The position numbers were made by a program, and so were the translations under genes. DNA of 64,000 bases from Heterostelium album PN500 (lineage: Eukaryota > Evosea > Eumycetozoa > Acytosteliales > Acytosteliaceae): NCBI RefSeq assembly GCF_000004825.1, contig NW_008805090.1, forward strand, positions 434,001-498,000, in the 5' to 3' direction. Below, piece by piece: positions 37,198-48,436 of this stretch; within the stretch, counting starts at the first letter, position 1; each line of letters opens with the position of its first letter. The notes beneath the pieces were generated by a model, which worked only from the letters and a program-made list of their open reading frames with translations, ran no database searches and was not told the DNA's origin.

Positions 37198-37413
37198 ATA
37201 CCCGAATGGAAGTTTGTGAAATGTTGACCGTTTTTAATGGTAATAACGAGTGCTATGCGCCATTTTAAAAGATATTCAAATCTAGGTTTAGAATTTCAAT
37301 AGATATACAATTCATGTGTTAAAAAAAACTCACTAAAAATTAATAAAGGTCATTTTTTTTTCCTCTAGAATCAAACCAAGTTGATAACTATGTTTACTTA
37401 ACTTGTACCTATA

Positions 37414-37530
37414 TCATATGGAATAAGTTTCGACCATCATAATATTAATTTTTAAAAATATAATATGATAAAGACAAAGTGTCACAGTTTTAAAATCCAT
37501 CGAGAGATGGTCGAAACTTATTCCATATGA
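37414..37530. repeat. Perfect 25-base inverted repeat
   Basis: Arm 37414-37438 is the exact reverse complement of 37506-37530; loop of 67 bases. Core TTCGACCATC/GATGGTCGAA. It could form a hairpin or cruciform, or be the ends of a very short non-autonomous element. Confidence 0.9.
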
Positions 37531-37750
37531 CCTAGATATCAGTTATGTAAAGATGATTATCAAATAGATTTTGATCTAGGTCAAAACAAAAAGACCAGTT
37601 TTGTGTCCCTAAATGCGGACATGCAAAAATTCCTACTCGGTGGTCATTCTAATTGTACTTTCTTCTCACCCAAAAGAGATGTTGAAGGTGAACATTAATA
37701 GATACATTATATAAATATCAAAAATTTATTATTTATTTTTTTATTTATAC

Positions 37751-38174
37751 TTAATTTATATTATTTTCATTTTCTTTAGTTTCTTTTAATATAAAATGAC
37801 ATCTATAATGAGTTGGTTCGTTGTTTGGACCCATAACTGGAATCTCCTTTACAACCAATTCGTACCATAGCTTATGATTAATCACCAGATTGTTTGGAAC
37901 AATTAATGATTCTGGTGGAATGTTTGGACCATTTGGAAGAACAACTGGTTTGTCTGGATTTGCGGAATCATACTTCTTGAGTACATTGTGTTGGTACTCC
38001 ATTCAGACCTATAACTGGAATTGTAATAGGTACAATTCTATACCATAACTTTGGATTGATTTCAATATCCGCTGGAACGATTAGGTTTGGCTGAATCGGA
38101 GTTGGTTGATCTTGATTGGCGGTAGTTGTCCAGGTTTGTACAGGTGATCGTGTTGGTGCTGCTGAGGAATCCAT
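37751..38174 (-). pseudogene. Inverted copy of the C-terminal domain of the same family, frame-broken
   Basis: On the minus strand, MDSSAAPTRSPVQTWTTTAN at 38174 matches the paralog segment after its last membrane helix (MATSVTPTQSPVQTWSTTNP). It continues through EINPKLWYRIVPITIPVIGLNGVPTQ. A deletion of about 14 bases relative to the paralog (near 37990) shifts the frame. The next frame then reads NVLKKYDSANPDKPVVLPNGPNIPPESL to the end at 37751. Similarity reaches further upstream on the minus strand to about 38205. No promoter or first exon belongs to it. Confidence 0.75.
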
Positions 38175-38552
38175 ATCGATCAGTGGCTTTGGTAAATAAA
38201 GGAAGAATTAGAAAATAATTTGAGATTGGTCGGATATCAACTTCTTTTGTTATATTATAATTAAGAATATTAAAAAATGAAAAATAGTATGATAAAATCT
38301 TAATAAAATTTTTTATTTTTTATTTTTAATAATCTTTTATCGTAGATCCTAAGATATAATTCATTAGATTCCTTTTGTTTGAACTATTATTCTTCAAGAT
38401 ATTTATTTCTATTTTTTTTTTTTGGACTTAATCTTTTTAGTGAAATAATTTATTAGTACTAGGTCATTTTTATACAAACGAACTCAGTCTTAATGATTGT
38501 TTTTACAAAGATACTAATGACCTCTAAATCATTTTAAAGACTTGATCGCTAA

Positions 38553-40178
38553 TATTACTAATTTGGTTGTGTTGTCACCATCTGTTTTAAAAAACTAAAG
38601 AATTGAGGAGTTTTTTATTTTAAGATTCGCAAAATTGTTTTTTTTTTTTTTAATCGGTATTTTTCATATGTAACTGACTCAATTTATTTCCTTTTAAAGA
38701 GTTCTGTATATATTTTGAAAAAGAATGCTACCTAATATATTTTAGTGATATCTTAGAATTGATTTGAGGGATATGATTTAGTTTTAGAGATCGAATTTTA
38801 TGATAGGTCAAAAATTTTTTGTATTCTATTCATTTCTTTTTCTTTATACTATAAATTTGTATTCTTTAATTTATTTAAACTAAATCATGGATCTTTATAA
38901 AATAAAACAAACTCTTTCGAAATACACTCGATTTCAATTAATTATATTTATATTGTTTTCAATAGTAATTGCAGCATTGTTTAGTTTATCAATTGCCTCG
39001 GTTTCAAGTGATTGGTACTACGTTAGGTACTATGATTATATAAATCCCAGTGATTATGTACCAGGATATCAGATTTTTTATAAATCATACTTCAATTTAT
39101 ATAAGCTCAAAACAGAAATAGTAAGTACTATTTAGTTGTTTTCAATTTTTTTAATTGTCAACTAATTTTTTTGTGTTTTTTAATATGTTAAGTTTAATTC
39201 TTGATATCTATATATAACAGAGGGTTATACAACTTTAACATCGATTAAGGATCCTCCTCAATGGGTGAGACACTTTATTGCAATTGGTGTTATGCAATAT
39301 TTGGGATTGGTGTGTGAAATTCAGTGGTAGTGAGTATAGTGATCAATTTAAATGGGGTCCTTCCTCTGGTTTTGGAATTTGTATTGCCTCTGCAGCTGTA
39401 AGTGTATTTGGATTGTTAATTTCCATTATTAGATTCGGCCAAATGGTAAATATAAGAGTACAAATACCAAAGCCTCAGATCGACATGGCTACATCAGTAA
39501 CACCAACACAATCACCCGTGCAAACCTGGTCAACTACCAATCCATATCAAACAGCTCCAATTCAACCAAACCTAATAGTTCCAGCTGAAATTGAAATCGA
39601 TCCAAAGTCATGGTATAGAATTGTACCTATAACAATTCCTGTTCTGGGTCCGAATGGAGTACCATCACACTATGTCCAACACAATGCGTTAAAGAAGTAT
39701 GATTCCGCAAATCCAGACAAACCAGTTGTTCTTCCAAATGGTCCAAACATTCCACCAAAATCATTGTTTATTCAAAACAATCTGGTGATTGATCGTAAGC
39801 TATGGTACCAATTGGCTGTAAAGGAGATTCCTGTTATGGGACCAAACGACATACCAACTCACTATAGATCGCATTATATATTGCAAGTATCTAAAGAAAA
39901 TGGAAATGAAAATAATGAAAATAAAGTATAAATAATTTGAGTTACAAGAACTATAACAAGTGGATGAGGAGAAATCATTAAATTAATAAAAGAAGTTTTA
40001 ATTTTTCTTTTTTTAATTTTATCATAATATTAGTTTCTCAAAGAATCAATGATCAAAAAAATTATCACATTTTACAAAAATTACGAAATAATAAATCTTT
40101 TAAATCAAAAAAAAAAAAACTCCTCAATTCTTTAGCTTTTGAAATAAGAGGTTGACAACACTACCAAATTAGTACTAA
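38553..40178. repeat. Imperfect inverted repeat of about 65 bases flanking the membrane-protein locus
   Basis: Left arm about 38553-38616, right arm about 40114-40178. The segments reading CTAAAGAATTGAGGAGTTTTTT (left) and its complement (right) agree exactly, as do ACTAATTTGG...GTGTTGTCA parts, with some mismatches between. The arms enclose a 1.5-kb segment holding only the membrane-protein gene. Confidence 0.8.
38887..39931 (+). pseudogene. Multi-pass membrane protein with two WY-repeat tail; frame conflict in exon 2
   Basis: Exon 1 (38887-39120) reads MDLYKIKQTLSKYTRFQLII followed by a strong helix (FILFSIVIAALFSLSIASV). A GTAAGT donor and an acceptor at 39222 lead to GYTTLTSIKDPPQWVRHFIA in phase. 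That frame stops after LVCEIQW (39319). The rest of the protein (GPSSGFGICIASAAVSVFGL, then the soluble tail to TAA at 39929-39931) is in another frame. Against the copy at 36720 a segment of roughly 150 bases is also missing here. The tail holds two similar repeats: IEIDPKSWYRIVPITIPVLG.. and LVIDRKLWYQLAVKEIPVMG.., each ending in GPN-x-x-P-(S/T)-H-Y. Either a decaying gene or, less likely, a shorter gene starting within the second frame. Function unknown. Confidence 0.6.
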
Positions 40179-40589
40179 TGATTAAACCAAAAGCACCAAA
40201 TCATTTATACTTATTACTTTTCGAAAAAATAAATTTCAACTATTGGGGTACTTTAAACTTTAAAGTATTTTCATAAATATATATATTATGAAAAAATAAA
40301 AATCCAAAAAACATAAAATAAATAAAACAACGAGAAGTTGATAGATAATCATATACTAGTCTATATATCAAAATTATCGATTTCTTGTTTTCAATAAAAC
40401 AAATGTCCAAAATATCTTTTTGAAATCGACACCACATTTAATAAAACCAAGATAAAAAGATAGAAAATCATTATACGAGTCTAAAGATTTAGAAATTATT
40501 AAAAATTAATTTCTACTAAATGATTTTATCTTTATTGTTTTAATGAATTCCTGCGATCAAATCCAATTGGTATATGAATGTTTGTAAAA
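39932..40589. other. Spacer with right arm of the inverted repeat
   Basis: A/T-rich; holds the arm at 40114-40178. The open frames seen here are short and low in complexity. No gene supported. Confidence 0.5.
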
Positions 40590-41045
40590 TTTTTAAAATT
40601 AATATAAGAGATATATTGTCATTTTTTCTCTTGCTTTTTGAAGTAGTTGTCTTCTTGTCATTTGCTCACCATTTGGAAGTGTAATCGTTGTTCTGTCATT
40701 GATTCTCCATTATTTAGTGTGATTAATTCTTCATTTGAAAGTGCATTGCAAGGTTAATAAAAAATCGGAATTTGTTGGATCACACCCTATTGCTTTCAAG
40801 TATAGTTGTATCATAGATTCTCAAGTAGGAAGCGCGATCGATTCTCCTGAAAGAGGCAATTCATGGTTATGATAATACTCGAAATTGGTTGGATCACATT
40901 CTATTGATTTCAAGTATAGCTGATATTGATTGATCTGATAGAAGAATGGTAGATGATCGAATTTCAGCTTCCAGAATTTATGCCAACTTGTAATAAACAA
41001 AAAAATAAAAAAAAATACTAAAAATTTAAAAAACTGCAGTTGCAT
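40590..41045 (-). pseudogene. Remains of a TPR-type repeat gene
   Basis: On the minus strand the motif QLYLKSIECDPTN occurs at about 40885-40925. A second copy (QLYLKAIGCDPTN) at about 40770-40810 lies after a stop. Between and after them are pieces such as SGESI, ITLNNGESMT and ITLPNGEQMTRRQLLQKARE in changing frames. Such units (LYLKAI-x-CDP-x-N followed by ITL-x-NGE-x-MT) are, from memory, typical of an expanded dictyostelid repeat family. The frames here are broken at several points. The ATG at 41045 with a hydrophobic start is probably chance. Confidence 0.5.
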
Positions 41046-41142
41046 ATTGTTGACCGGACTTCTAACCAGTATTGGTCAGATAATATCGGCCGATTTTTGA
41101 GTTAGACACTTTTGCTATGTGATTTTAAAAAGATTTATTTAT

Positions 41143-43107
41143 TTATTTAAATGAATTAATAATAGTAGATCCATAATAACAACGATCATTCTCATCGTTC
41201 CAATCCAATTTACACCATGAATCATTCTCGATTGAATATAAATGATTTCCATATTCTTTACCACCAATTAAATAGATATAACTTTCATTATCGCTTACTC
41301 TATTGAATAGCATCTTAAGATAGTTCTTGAAAACAAATTTGATAGTGGTGCATCTAGTTATTTCTTTTGAATCCAAGTTAATTCTTACGAATCTGATGAT
41401 AGAGGTTCCAATATAAGTAACGTAGATATTTCCATTATCGTCGGCACAGCACGATCCAATCTTTGAAGAATTGTCCAACTTGATGTGTTCGCACAGTTGT
41501 CTACTGATTGGACTGATCTTGTAAATAATCTTTTTGTTATTTGCCAAAATGTACAAATGATAATTGTAGTAGAAGCATGCAATGGCACCGTAAAATGTCT
41601 GAGTATCATGATCGAACAAATGAGAGAATCGCTGTGTCTTTATATTGAATTTAATAATCTCCAGTGGATTGTTGACTAAGTAGAGATGGTCGAGTCCGTC
41701 GTAACACACCGATAGTAAATTGGCTTTGTTTTTCAAACAAAGATTATCTTGGAAATCTATTGATTTCGATTTCAAAGAGAATCGATAGTATTTGTTGATA
41801 AACTCATTCTCGATGAAACAACCAAACATATAGACATACTCGCCAACAGCAACCATCGAATGTGGAATAGAAAGTGAATTGTATTGGAAGTTCATCTTCT
41901 CAATGATGATATTGTCTCGGTTCGAGACATCGATGAGAGATACAACCTTTTGACCATCGGAAGCCAATATCAATGATTGTTGAACAGGCTGATTTGACTC
42001 GACTACAGGTTGACTGGATTGAGATGGTTGTTGTTGCTGTTGTTGTTGTTGTTGAGAAATAGCTTTGAAAGAGGTTGGATTTGGTGGTTCATTCCTCTTT
42101 AAAACAATATTGTGTTCAATGGTCTTTGGTTCAAGGTAGATGGATTTGCCAAGATTCAATTTGAAATCTTCGATGAAATCTCTGTTGACAATAGCGACAC
42201 CAAAGTGTTTCTTACAAAGATATGACTCGTAGGTAACATTTCCTTGGTTATTGTTGCTGTAATCATGGAAATACTTTTGGATTGACTGTAGAGTTTGGAG
42301 GTTTTGTTCGTGGGTGTTGGATGGCAAACAGCATACATTGGAGAACAAAGAATGTGTATTACTATTGACGAAATCATCGATATTCTTTGATTCATTGATT
42401 GATTCAATGATGTTTCCAATGAAATGGCGATGGTGACTCTTTGCTTCGAGTTCTTCTACTTCTTCCTCTTCGTCCAAATCGAATTGTTCAAAACAAGAGG
42501 TGGCAGAGGATACTGATAGTCGTTTGAGATGGTGATGGTGGTGGTGGTTCTGGTGGGAAGATGATGTGGCATCAACAAACTCTCTACCATGTATATTATT
42601 GACAATGACATTGATCTGTTTCAATTCATTGACTAGCTTATCAATGCTATCGGACACCTTGTGTTTCTCAGAGATTACCGATTGTTTCAGTTGGTGTTCT
42701 CTATGCTTGAGGATATCATGGAGCTCAGCAAACGACTTGCCAATAGAATCTTCGGTCGCTTCCAACGATTTGTATGAATCTTTTAATTCATTAATGGTAC
42801 TCCATATTTGATCGATTCTCATGTTAACCGGGTTGTTATTGTTGTCAGAGGAGTGATTTGAATGACCATCACTATTGTTGTTGTTAAGTGACATACTACT
42901 ACCACTGCAACTACTACCAACACTACAACATGAAAGGTCAGTCAACCCAAATGGTTTAATCGACTTTTTAATATTGTTAATATGGTCGAATTGATGTCTA
43001 TTGTGACTTGGTGAACATTGAGAACAAAGTAATTCATTGCAACAGTAGCAAATCATTTCCAATCTTCCATTATGGAATTCACAATGTGTACTATAAATAT
43101 TATTCAT
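41143..43107 (-). CDS. B-box zinc-finger protein with coiled coil and beta-propeller-like C-terminus, 654 aa
   Basis: Intronless, minus strand. A B-box zinc finger sits at residues 9-42: Cys9, His12, Cys20, Cys23, Cys28, Cys31, His35 and His42 in HCEFHNGRLEMICYCC and NELLCSQCSPSHNRHQFDH. Asn/Ser-rich linkers follow, then a helical coiled-coil region (about 95-165, ATEDSIGKSFAELHDILKHR). A Gln run lies near residue 355. The C-terminal ~280 residues show repeated beta blades (YVYMFGCFIENEFINKYYRF, HLYLVNNPLEIIKFNIKTQR, YIYLIGGKEYGNHLYSIEND), like a kelch/NHL propeller. Dictyostelids hold many genes of this layout. No RING domain is present, so a ligase role is not implied. Role unknown. Confidence 0.82.
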   Translation of the reverse strand: MNNIYSTHCEFHNGRLEMICYCCNELLCSQCSPSHNRHQFDHINNIKKSIKPFGLTDLSCCSVGSSCSGSSMSLNNNNSDGHSNHSSDNNNNPVNMRIDQIWSTINELKDSYKSLEATEDSIGKSFAELHDILKHREHQLKQSVISEKHKVSDSIDKLVNELKQINVIVNNIHGREFVDATSSSHQNHHHHHHLKRLSVSSATSCFEQFDLDEEEEVEELEAKSHHRHFIGNIIESINESKNIDDFVNSNTHSLFSNVCCLPSNTHEQNLQTLQSIQKYFHDYSNNNQGNVTYESYLCKKHFGVAIVNRDFIEDFKLNLGKSIYLEPKTIEHNIVLKRNEPPNPTSFKAISQQQQQQQQQPSQSSQPVVESNQPVQQSLILASDGQKVVSLIDVSNRDNIIIEKMNFQYNSLSIPHSMVAVGEYVYMFGCFIENEFINKYYRFSLKSKSIDFQDNLCLKNKANLLSVCYDGLDHLYLVNNPLEIIKFNIKTQRFSHLFDHDTQTFYGAIACFYYNYHLYILANNKKIIYKISPISRQLCEHIKLDNSSKIGSCCADDNGNIYVTYIGTSIIRFVRINLDSKEITRCTTIKFVFKNYLKMLFNRVSDNESYIYLIGGKEYGNHLYSIENDSWCKLDWNDENDRCYYGSTIINSFK

Positions 43108-43619
43108 TATTATTAAATGTCTATAGCTAAATAAAGACTTTGTAATAAATAAAACTAAGAATAATTTAAATATATATTATTTATTATATTGTTTGTGTTT
43201 TGTAATAGTAATATTTATTTGGTGATGATAATAGTCAATGTGAGGGTAATCATGATGATGTTGTTTATTATATACATTGTATTAATTTATTTTCTTAATT
43301 AATCTATTGATTTATTCAACTTGAAGAGTTAATTGATTAGTGGTGATTGATTGATTGGTGTGTTTTGCAACAAAAAAGGTGATAAATCTGATGTAAGTCC
43401 ACCACTACTAAATCCATAGAATAAAAATACATAGGTTTTTATTCGACATACAATGTGTGTTGTATTTTTAATTTTTATATGTTTATCAACAACATTGTCC
43501 AACACATTTATTATTTGAAATAAAAAATATATAAATATTGTTTTATTATATTTGATTATATAATTAATTGAAAAGTCAAACACAACATTTTGATTGATTT
43601 AATTTTAAATTATTTAATT
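43108..43619. other. Intergenic region between B-box gene and PPR-like gene
   Basis: A/T-rich, 510 bases, upstream of the B-box gene and downstream of the PPR-like gene. A short frame at 43329-43583 lacks coding character. Confidence 0.5.
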
Positions 43620-45543
43620 TTATTTATTTAATAAATAATCAGCTGTTTTTGGATCTTTTGAACTTAGATATGGATAAAGTTGAGCGAAATGTGGTGATAA
43701 ATGATTGGTAGTGCAACTCTTGAAAAGTTCGATGGTCGATACTAAATTGGTGTAGTCATTTTCGTCGATGAGATGTTGGAATATACTTCGCCAGAATGGA
43801 AGTTGATCGATTTTAATGAGTTGGAAGTAGGAGGAGTTCAATATCTCACGACAGCTGTTATAGGCGGAGGGTGTCGATGCTCGCTTACAGAGATACTTGA
43901 CTATGGGATAGTAGGTCTCAGAGTTGGCTTGTTTCTGACGAGTGAGGAACTGGAAGATTGCCCATGCCTCGGCGATCTTCTCCTCTTTGAGCATCGAGAG
44001 AATCAGAATATTATAGAAATAGGGATCCTTTTCAAAGACCGACTGGAACTTGGCTTTGGAAAAGTTGAACAAATCCATGATCTTGGCGCTCGAGTCTGGC
44101 ACTTGCAGGAGGATCTTGGCGAAGCGGACAACCGCCTGCTGAGTTACGAGCTCTGGACGATCACGTGCCACCTCACTCCAGAACGAGATGGTTCTCTCTG
44201 GCGGGTAGCAGCTGAGCATGTTGTAGAAGACGGTCGAGTTCATCAGCTCCTTGGCGTTGGGCATCGACTCGAACAGACGGATACACTCGGCGGAGCGATT
44301 CTCATGTTTCGCTTTCGCCAATCCACTGATGATCGAGGAGAATAGCAGCGTATCCATTTCGACATTCTCCGACTCCATCAGCAGCTTTAGCAGGTTGTCC
44401 AGCGAGTGTCCGTTGGTGGCGACCGCGAATCTCGGGATGAGCGTAGTGTAGCTGATGGCGTCCAACTCAATGCCCTGACGACGCATCTCACCGATGATGG
44501 CATCGCACATCTGGAACTGGTGATTCTCGGCGAGACGACGCAGCAGTTCGTTGTAGGCCGATGCGTCTACAGTCAGCTTCTGGTGCGACTGCGACAGTAC
44601 TTCCAGTGCTTTGTCGACCATCGACGCATTGATATAAGTGATAATCAAGATTGTGTAGGAATGACGCGTTGGTTCTTCCATCGATTGGAAGAGTTCCTCT
44701 ACTTTGGCAACGTCGCGCTTCTCACAGAAATACGACATCAGCGTGTTGTATATATATGCTCGACTCTCCTTGTCGGCGGTGCTCTCTGCGTTGTCTCTAT
44801 AGTGATTGAAAACTTCTATCAACTCTGGACCGGCCATCAATCGTTTCAAAGCAACCATCACCATATTGTAAAACTTTGAAGGTATCAACCCTAGCAACTT
44901 TTTATTGTTACAATTCGCCTTATAAAAATCCATTATCTCATCGACATCATCCAATTGATTCAGTGCATGTAATCTAATAACAAAAAGGTAAAAGTTAATT
45001 GGAAATTTAGTCACTAATTGAATAATAGGTAGGTGAATATTATATTTGTACATACTGAAATTTAGGTGATAGTTCATTGAATGGACCTGTTACTGTTTTA
45101 TTATTGTATAGAATACTCTTTACTATTGTATTACCGTTTTCATCTTTGTTTGATATGGGTTCAGAGAGTGTTTGATCAAACTTGTTCAATGATTCCAATG
45201 AGTGTTGTTTGTTGTTTCTTTTGTTTGATGATGACGACGACGATGATGATGATGTTGATGATGATAATTCCGATTTAAGTTCATTAATTTTGTAACCTGA
45301 ATGTCTCTTACGTCCTGTACTCTGTGACTGAACAAATTTATGATAATATGCAACTGATCCTCCAGCACTATTATTACTATTACTCTTATTAAACAGACAT
45401 GTTACATCATTGCTATAACAATGACTAGATGATTTCAAGAATGTTTGATTTGCTGTTGTAGTTGCTAATCCATTTCTATATATTACTTTTTTGAATAAAT
45501 TTAAAATATTATTATTATTATTATTAATAGATATATTTAACAT
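43620..45543 (-). CDS. Pentatricopeptide-repeat-like organelle RNA protein, 613 aa
   Basis: Two exons on the minus strand, 45543-45056 and 44973-43620, with GTATGT..TTAG and matched phase. The N-terminus (MLNISINNNNNNILNLFKKV, then NGLATTTANQTF) resembles a mitochondrial presequence, followed by Ser-rich linkers. From about residue 170 the chain consists of ~35-residue helix pairs of the PPR kind: AYIYNTLMSYFCEKRDVAKV, HSYTILIITYINASMVDKAL, SAYNELLRRLAENHQFQMCD, ISYTTLIPRFAVA. PPR proteins bind organellar RNA and act in its processing or translation. Exon 2 has clearly higher G+C than its surroundings (44000-44700). No extra catalytic domain is visible. Confidence 0.8.
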
Positions 45544-45827
45544 TCTAGATATCTATCTTATATATATCTATAAATATTTTTACAACAATCTGACTGATCT
45601 GAAGAATGATAAATTTAAACTATTAAATTCTTAAAAAAAATAAATTTTCGTTTTTAAAAAAAAAAAAAACGACGATTAATATATATTTGTTGTTTATTTT
45701 TAATCATTTAAAGTTTACATGTTATATTAATATAGATGATGGGTAGTATTTATTATTTAGTATTATACAATATAAACAGATGATCAACAATTAATTGTTG
45801 TTTATGTTGAATTAATTCAATTTTGTT

Positions 45828-47726
45828 CTATTGGTTTCTTGGCTCCAAGATGATTCCGTATTTGTGTGGGTGGATTGTAATACCGTAGATTTCTTCATCA
45901 TTGATTGGAGTACCACTTGCAGAACTTAATTTAAAGTTCAATATAATATTGGTTGTTGCAACAAATATCTCTTCAATTGCCAAACTATATATTTTTAATT
46001 TAGTTAATAGCTGTTGTTAAATCTATAATATTATTTTAGAATTATTAGAATAATTACTTTAAACCAACACAATTTCTTGGACCAACACCAAATGGAATCC
46101 AAGTTTCATGATTGTTCACATTCTCTGGCTCCAAGAATCTATCGGGATTGAATTGCTCTGGATTTGGCCAATACTTTGGATTGTGATGAACCGAATAGAT
46201 ATTCATTAATAATTGTGTCTAATAATATTATTATTATTAAATGTTAGTAAAATAAAGAAATGTTTAATATTATTGAGTTAATAGTTATCATATCGTACCT
46301 CTTTTGGAATGAAATAACCGCAGATTTCAGTATCTTCATTATTTGATCTGTTCAATCCCATTGGTGCAGTCGGTCTTATTCTCAACACCTCTTTAATCAC
46401 GGCATTGGTATATGGTGCGTTTGGTTTGTGTGACAAATTAACCTCGTTGGTATTCAATTCTTTCAATTCTTTTGCAACTTTCTCTTGTACCTCTGGGTGA
46501 TTAATCATGAAAAGCATAAACCATTCTATAGTGGATGCACTTGTATCACTTCCAGCCAACAGAAGATCAATTGAAACTCTTAGAATTCTATCAACTGAAT
46601 CTTTACACTCTGCAATTACAATATCAAACAAATCTCTTGGACTATAATATATGATGACTTTTCTGTTAGTAAACGCTATAGATTATTCATTTAGTTGTTT
46701 TATAATAAACTTACTTTTCAGCATCGAAATCAATAAGATGTTCATCGTAGATGGTTTTGATGTATGCTCTACACTTTTCGATCTCTCTCAATACCAGATA
46801 ACTCTTTACATAAAGCAGTGGTTTTAAAATTGTTACAAAATTAATTATTGATCCATGACCCATTGCCTTTAGCATCATGTTGAAAGGTTCGATCAACTGT
46901 GCCATGATTCCAACATTTACATCTTCTTCATCAGGAATAGATTTAGAGAATGCAATTCCCAGAACTACATTCATTGCAAACTTTTTACAATATCTCTCTG
47001 GATAGAACTATAGATATTATATTTTAAAGTGTTAAATATACTGAATTAATTCTTCTTTTAGTAAATTAAATATTTATGAATTGATAGTTACCACTTGATT
47101 TGATCTTTGGAATTCTTTCATTGTTTCTATGAGGTGTCTTGATTGACTCTCGATAAGAGTGGTCATTGTTCTGATCTTTGTCTTGGTGAATGACGAAGAT
47201 ACCAATGCTCTCATTGGTTTCCAAGTTTCATAGTCAGAAGTCGCCAAGTTTGTATAGTTACCACTCAATAACTTGGCAGTATCAGTATGGTATCTATTAG
47301 TAAAATTCATAAAATTCTTTGACCATATCTCCCTAATATTAATAGAATTTTAATAGAAAATAAGTAAGAATATATTAAAAATAAAAAGATGAAGGTATTT
47401 ATAATAATTACTTTATAATAACAGGATCAGTAACAACAATTGTATAACGATCACCTAACCAAACTCTAAACATTCTACCATCACCTAAAGTCATAGACAT
47501 ATCATTCAGCTTTCTGTGTGGCAATTTACTGATTTTATGAATCGATCCAAGAATTGGCCATTCAATTTTATTTCCAATTGGATCATTATTAGAGAATTTC
47601 TTATTCTTATCAATCTGAATAATAATTAATTAAAAGATTCGTGTTTTTTGAATTTAATTATAAACTTACAAATGACTTTATAACATATAATAAAAATACA
47701 AATAAAATAAATATAAATATATTCAT
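45828..47726 (-). CDS. Cytochrome P450, downstream copy of a tandem pair, 484 aa
   Basis: Seven exons on the minus strand: 47726-47670, 47614-47412, 47332-47092, 47007-46715, 46641-46299, 46218-46058, 45984-45828. Exon 1 encodes an N-terminal membrane anchor (MNIFIFILFVFLLYVIKSF). I-helix motif AGSDTSASTIEW, K-helix ExxR as KEVLRIRP, and heme loop FGVGPRNCVGLNLA with the Cys ligand are all intact. P450s insert oxygen from O2 using NADPH reductase; the anchor places it in the ER. Its substrate cannot be read from the sequence. Exon lengths equal those of the copy at 48437-50315 in every exon, which proves tandem duplication. Confidence 0.93.
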
Positions 47727-48436
47727 TGTTGTTTTTTGATTTACTAAATATATCTTTAAGAAGGTTTATTAAACAACTTTGATACGTCAGTCAAATTAAG
47801 TGCAATTTCATCTGTCCAATGGACTACCCCATTTTTTTTTAGAATTCGACATTTTTTTCTAAATTGGTAACCAATCATGATGATGCTTTAAATGAAATTT
47901 CTGAATCCCATCAAAATAAATATCTTTTTTTTCAACTTTTTTTGTGATTATTCAAAGATACAATCACTCAAAAACAAACATATTTAATACCAGGTTTAGA
48001 ATGGTTGCTAAAATGAACAGATAACTTTTCTTATTATTTAATATTTCCAAATTACAAATATTTTTATTGATCTTTGATGAGATAATAAATAAAATCAAAG
48101 GAAATTCCCACATTGCGAAAAAAAAAAAAAAAGAAATTGTGTTTAAAAATAAAAACAATTCAACAAAATTGATATCCAACTCTAACATGAAAAATAGCTA
48201 TTATAATCAACCCCTTTTTTAATTATTTAATACCAATTGTACACAATTATTATTTCTTTGTTACTTTTTTTTCTTCAAACTCTTCAAAGAGTTCTTCAAA
48301 CTTTGGCTATGGATAAAATTTTAAATATTCGAATTTTCTTTTTTTTTTTTTTTTAAAACTTATAATTTTTTTTTTTTTTTTTTCATAAAGTGTTATTTAC
48401 AAATAAATACTAATGTTATCTACAATTTATTTTGTT
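47727..48436. other. Spacer between the two P450 genes
   Basis: 710 bases, A/T-rich; promoter side of the downstream P450. T runs at 48343-48354 and 48367-48383. The open frame at 47964-48188 has no coding signs. Confidence 0.5.

Larger units (their letters stand above)
37117..37750. other. Rearranged spacer with a G/C-rich repeat and a palindrome
   Basis: It lies between the two halves of the broken membrane-protein copy. It contains a direct repeat near 37127-37197 with two CCGCGG boxes and a perfect 25-base inverted repeat at 37414-37530. No open frame of note. Confidence 0.6.

Noticed and set aside
43329-43583. 84-codon minus-strand frame
   Set aside because: A/T-driven composition in a spacer, no splice partners or motifs.
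43773-44879. Long plus-strand frames opposite the PPR-like gene
   Set aside because: Antisense of a more G/C-rich exon; the minus strand has clear helical repeats and splice phase.
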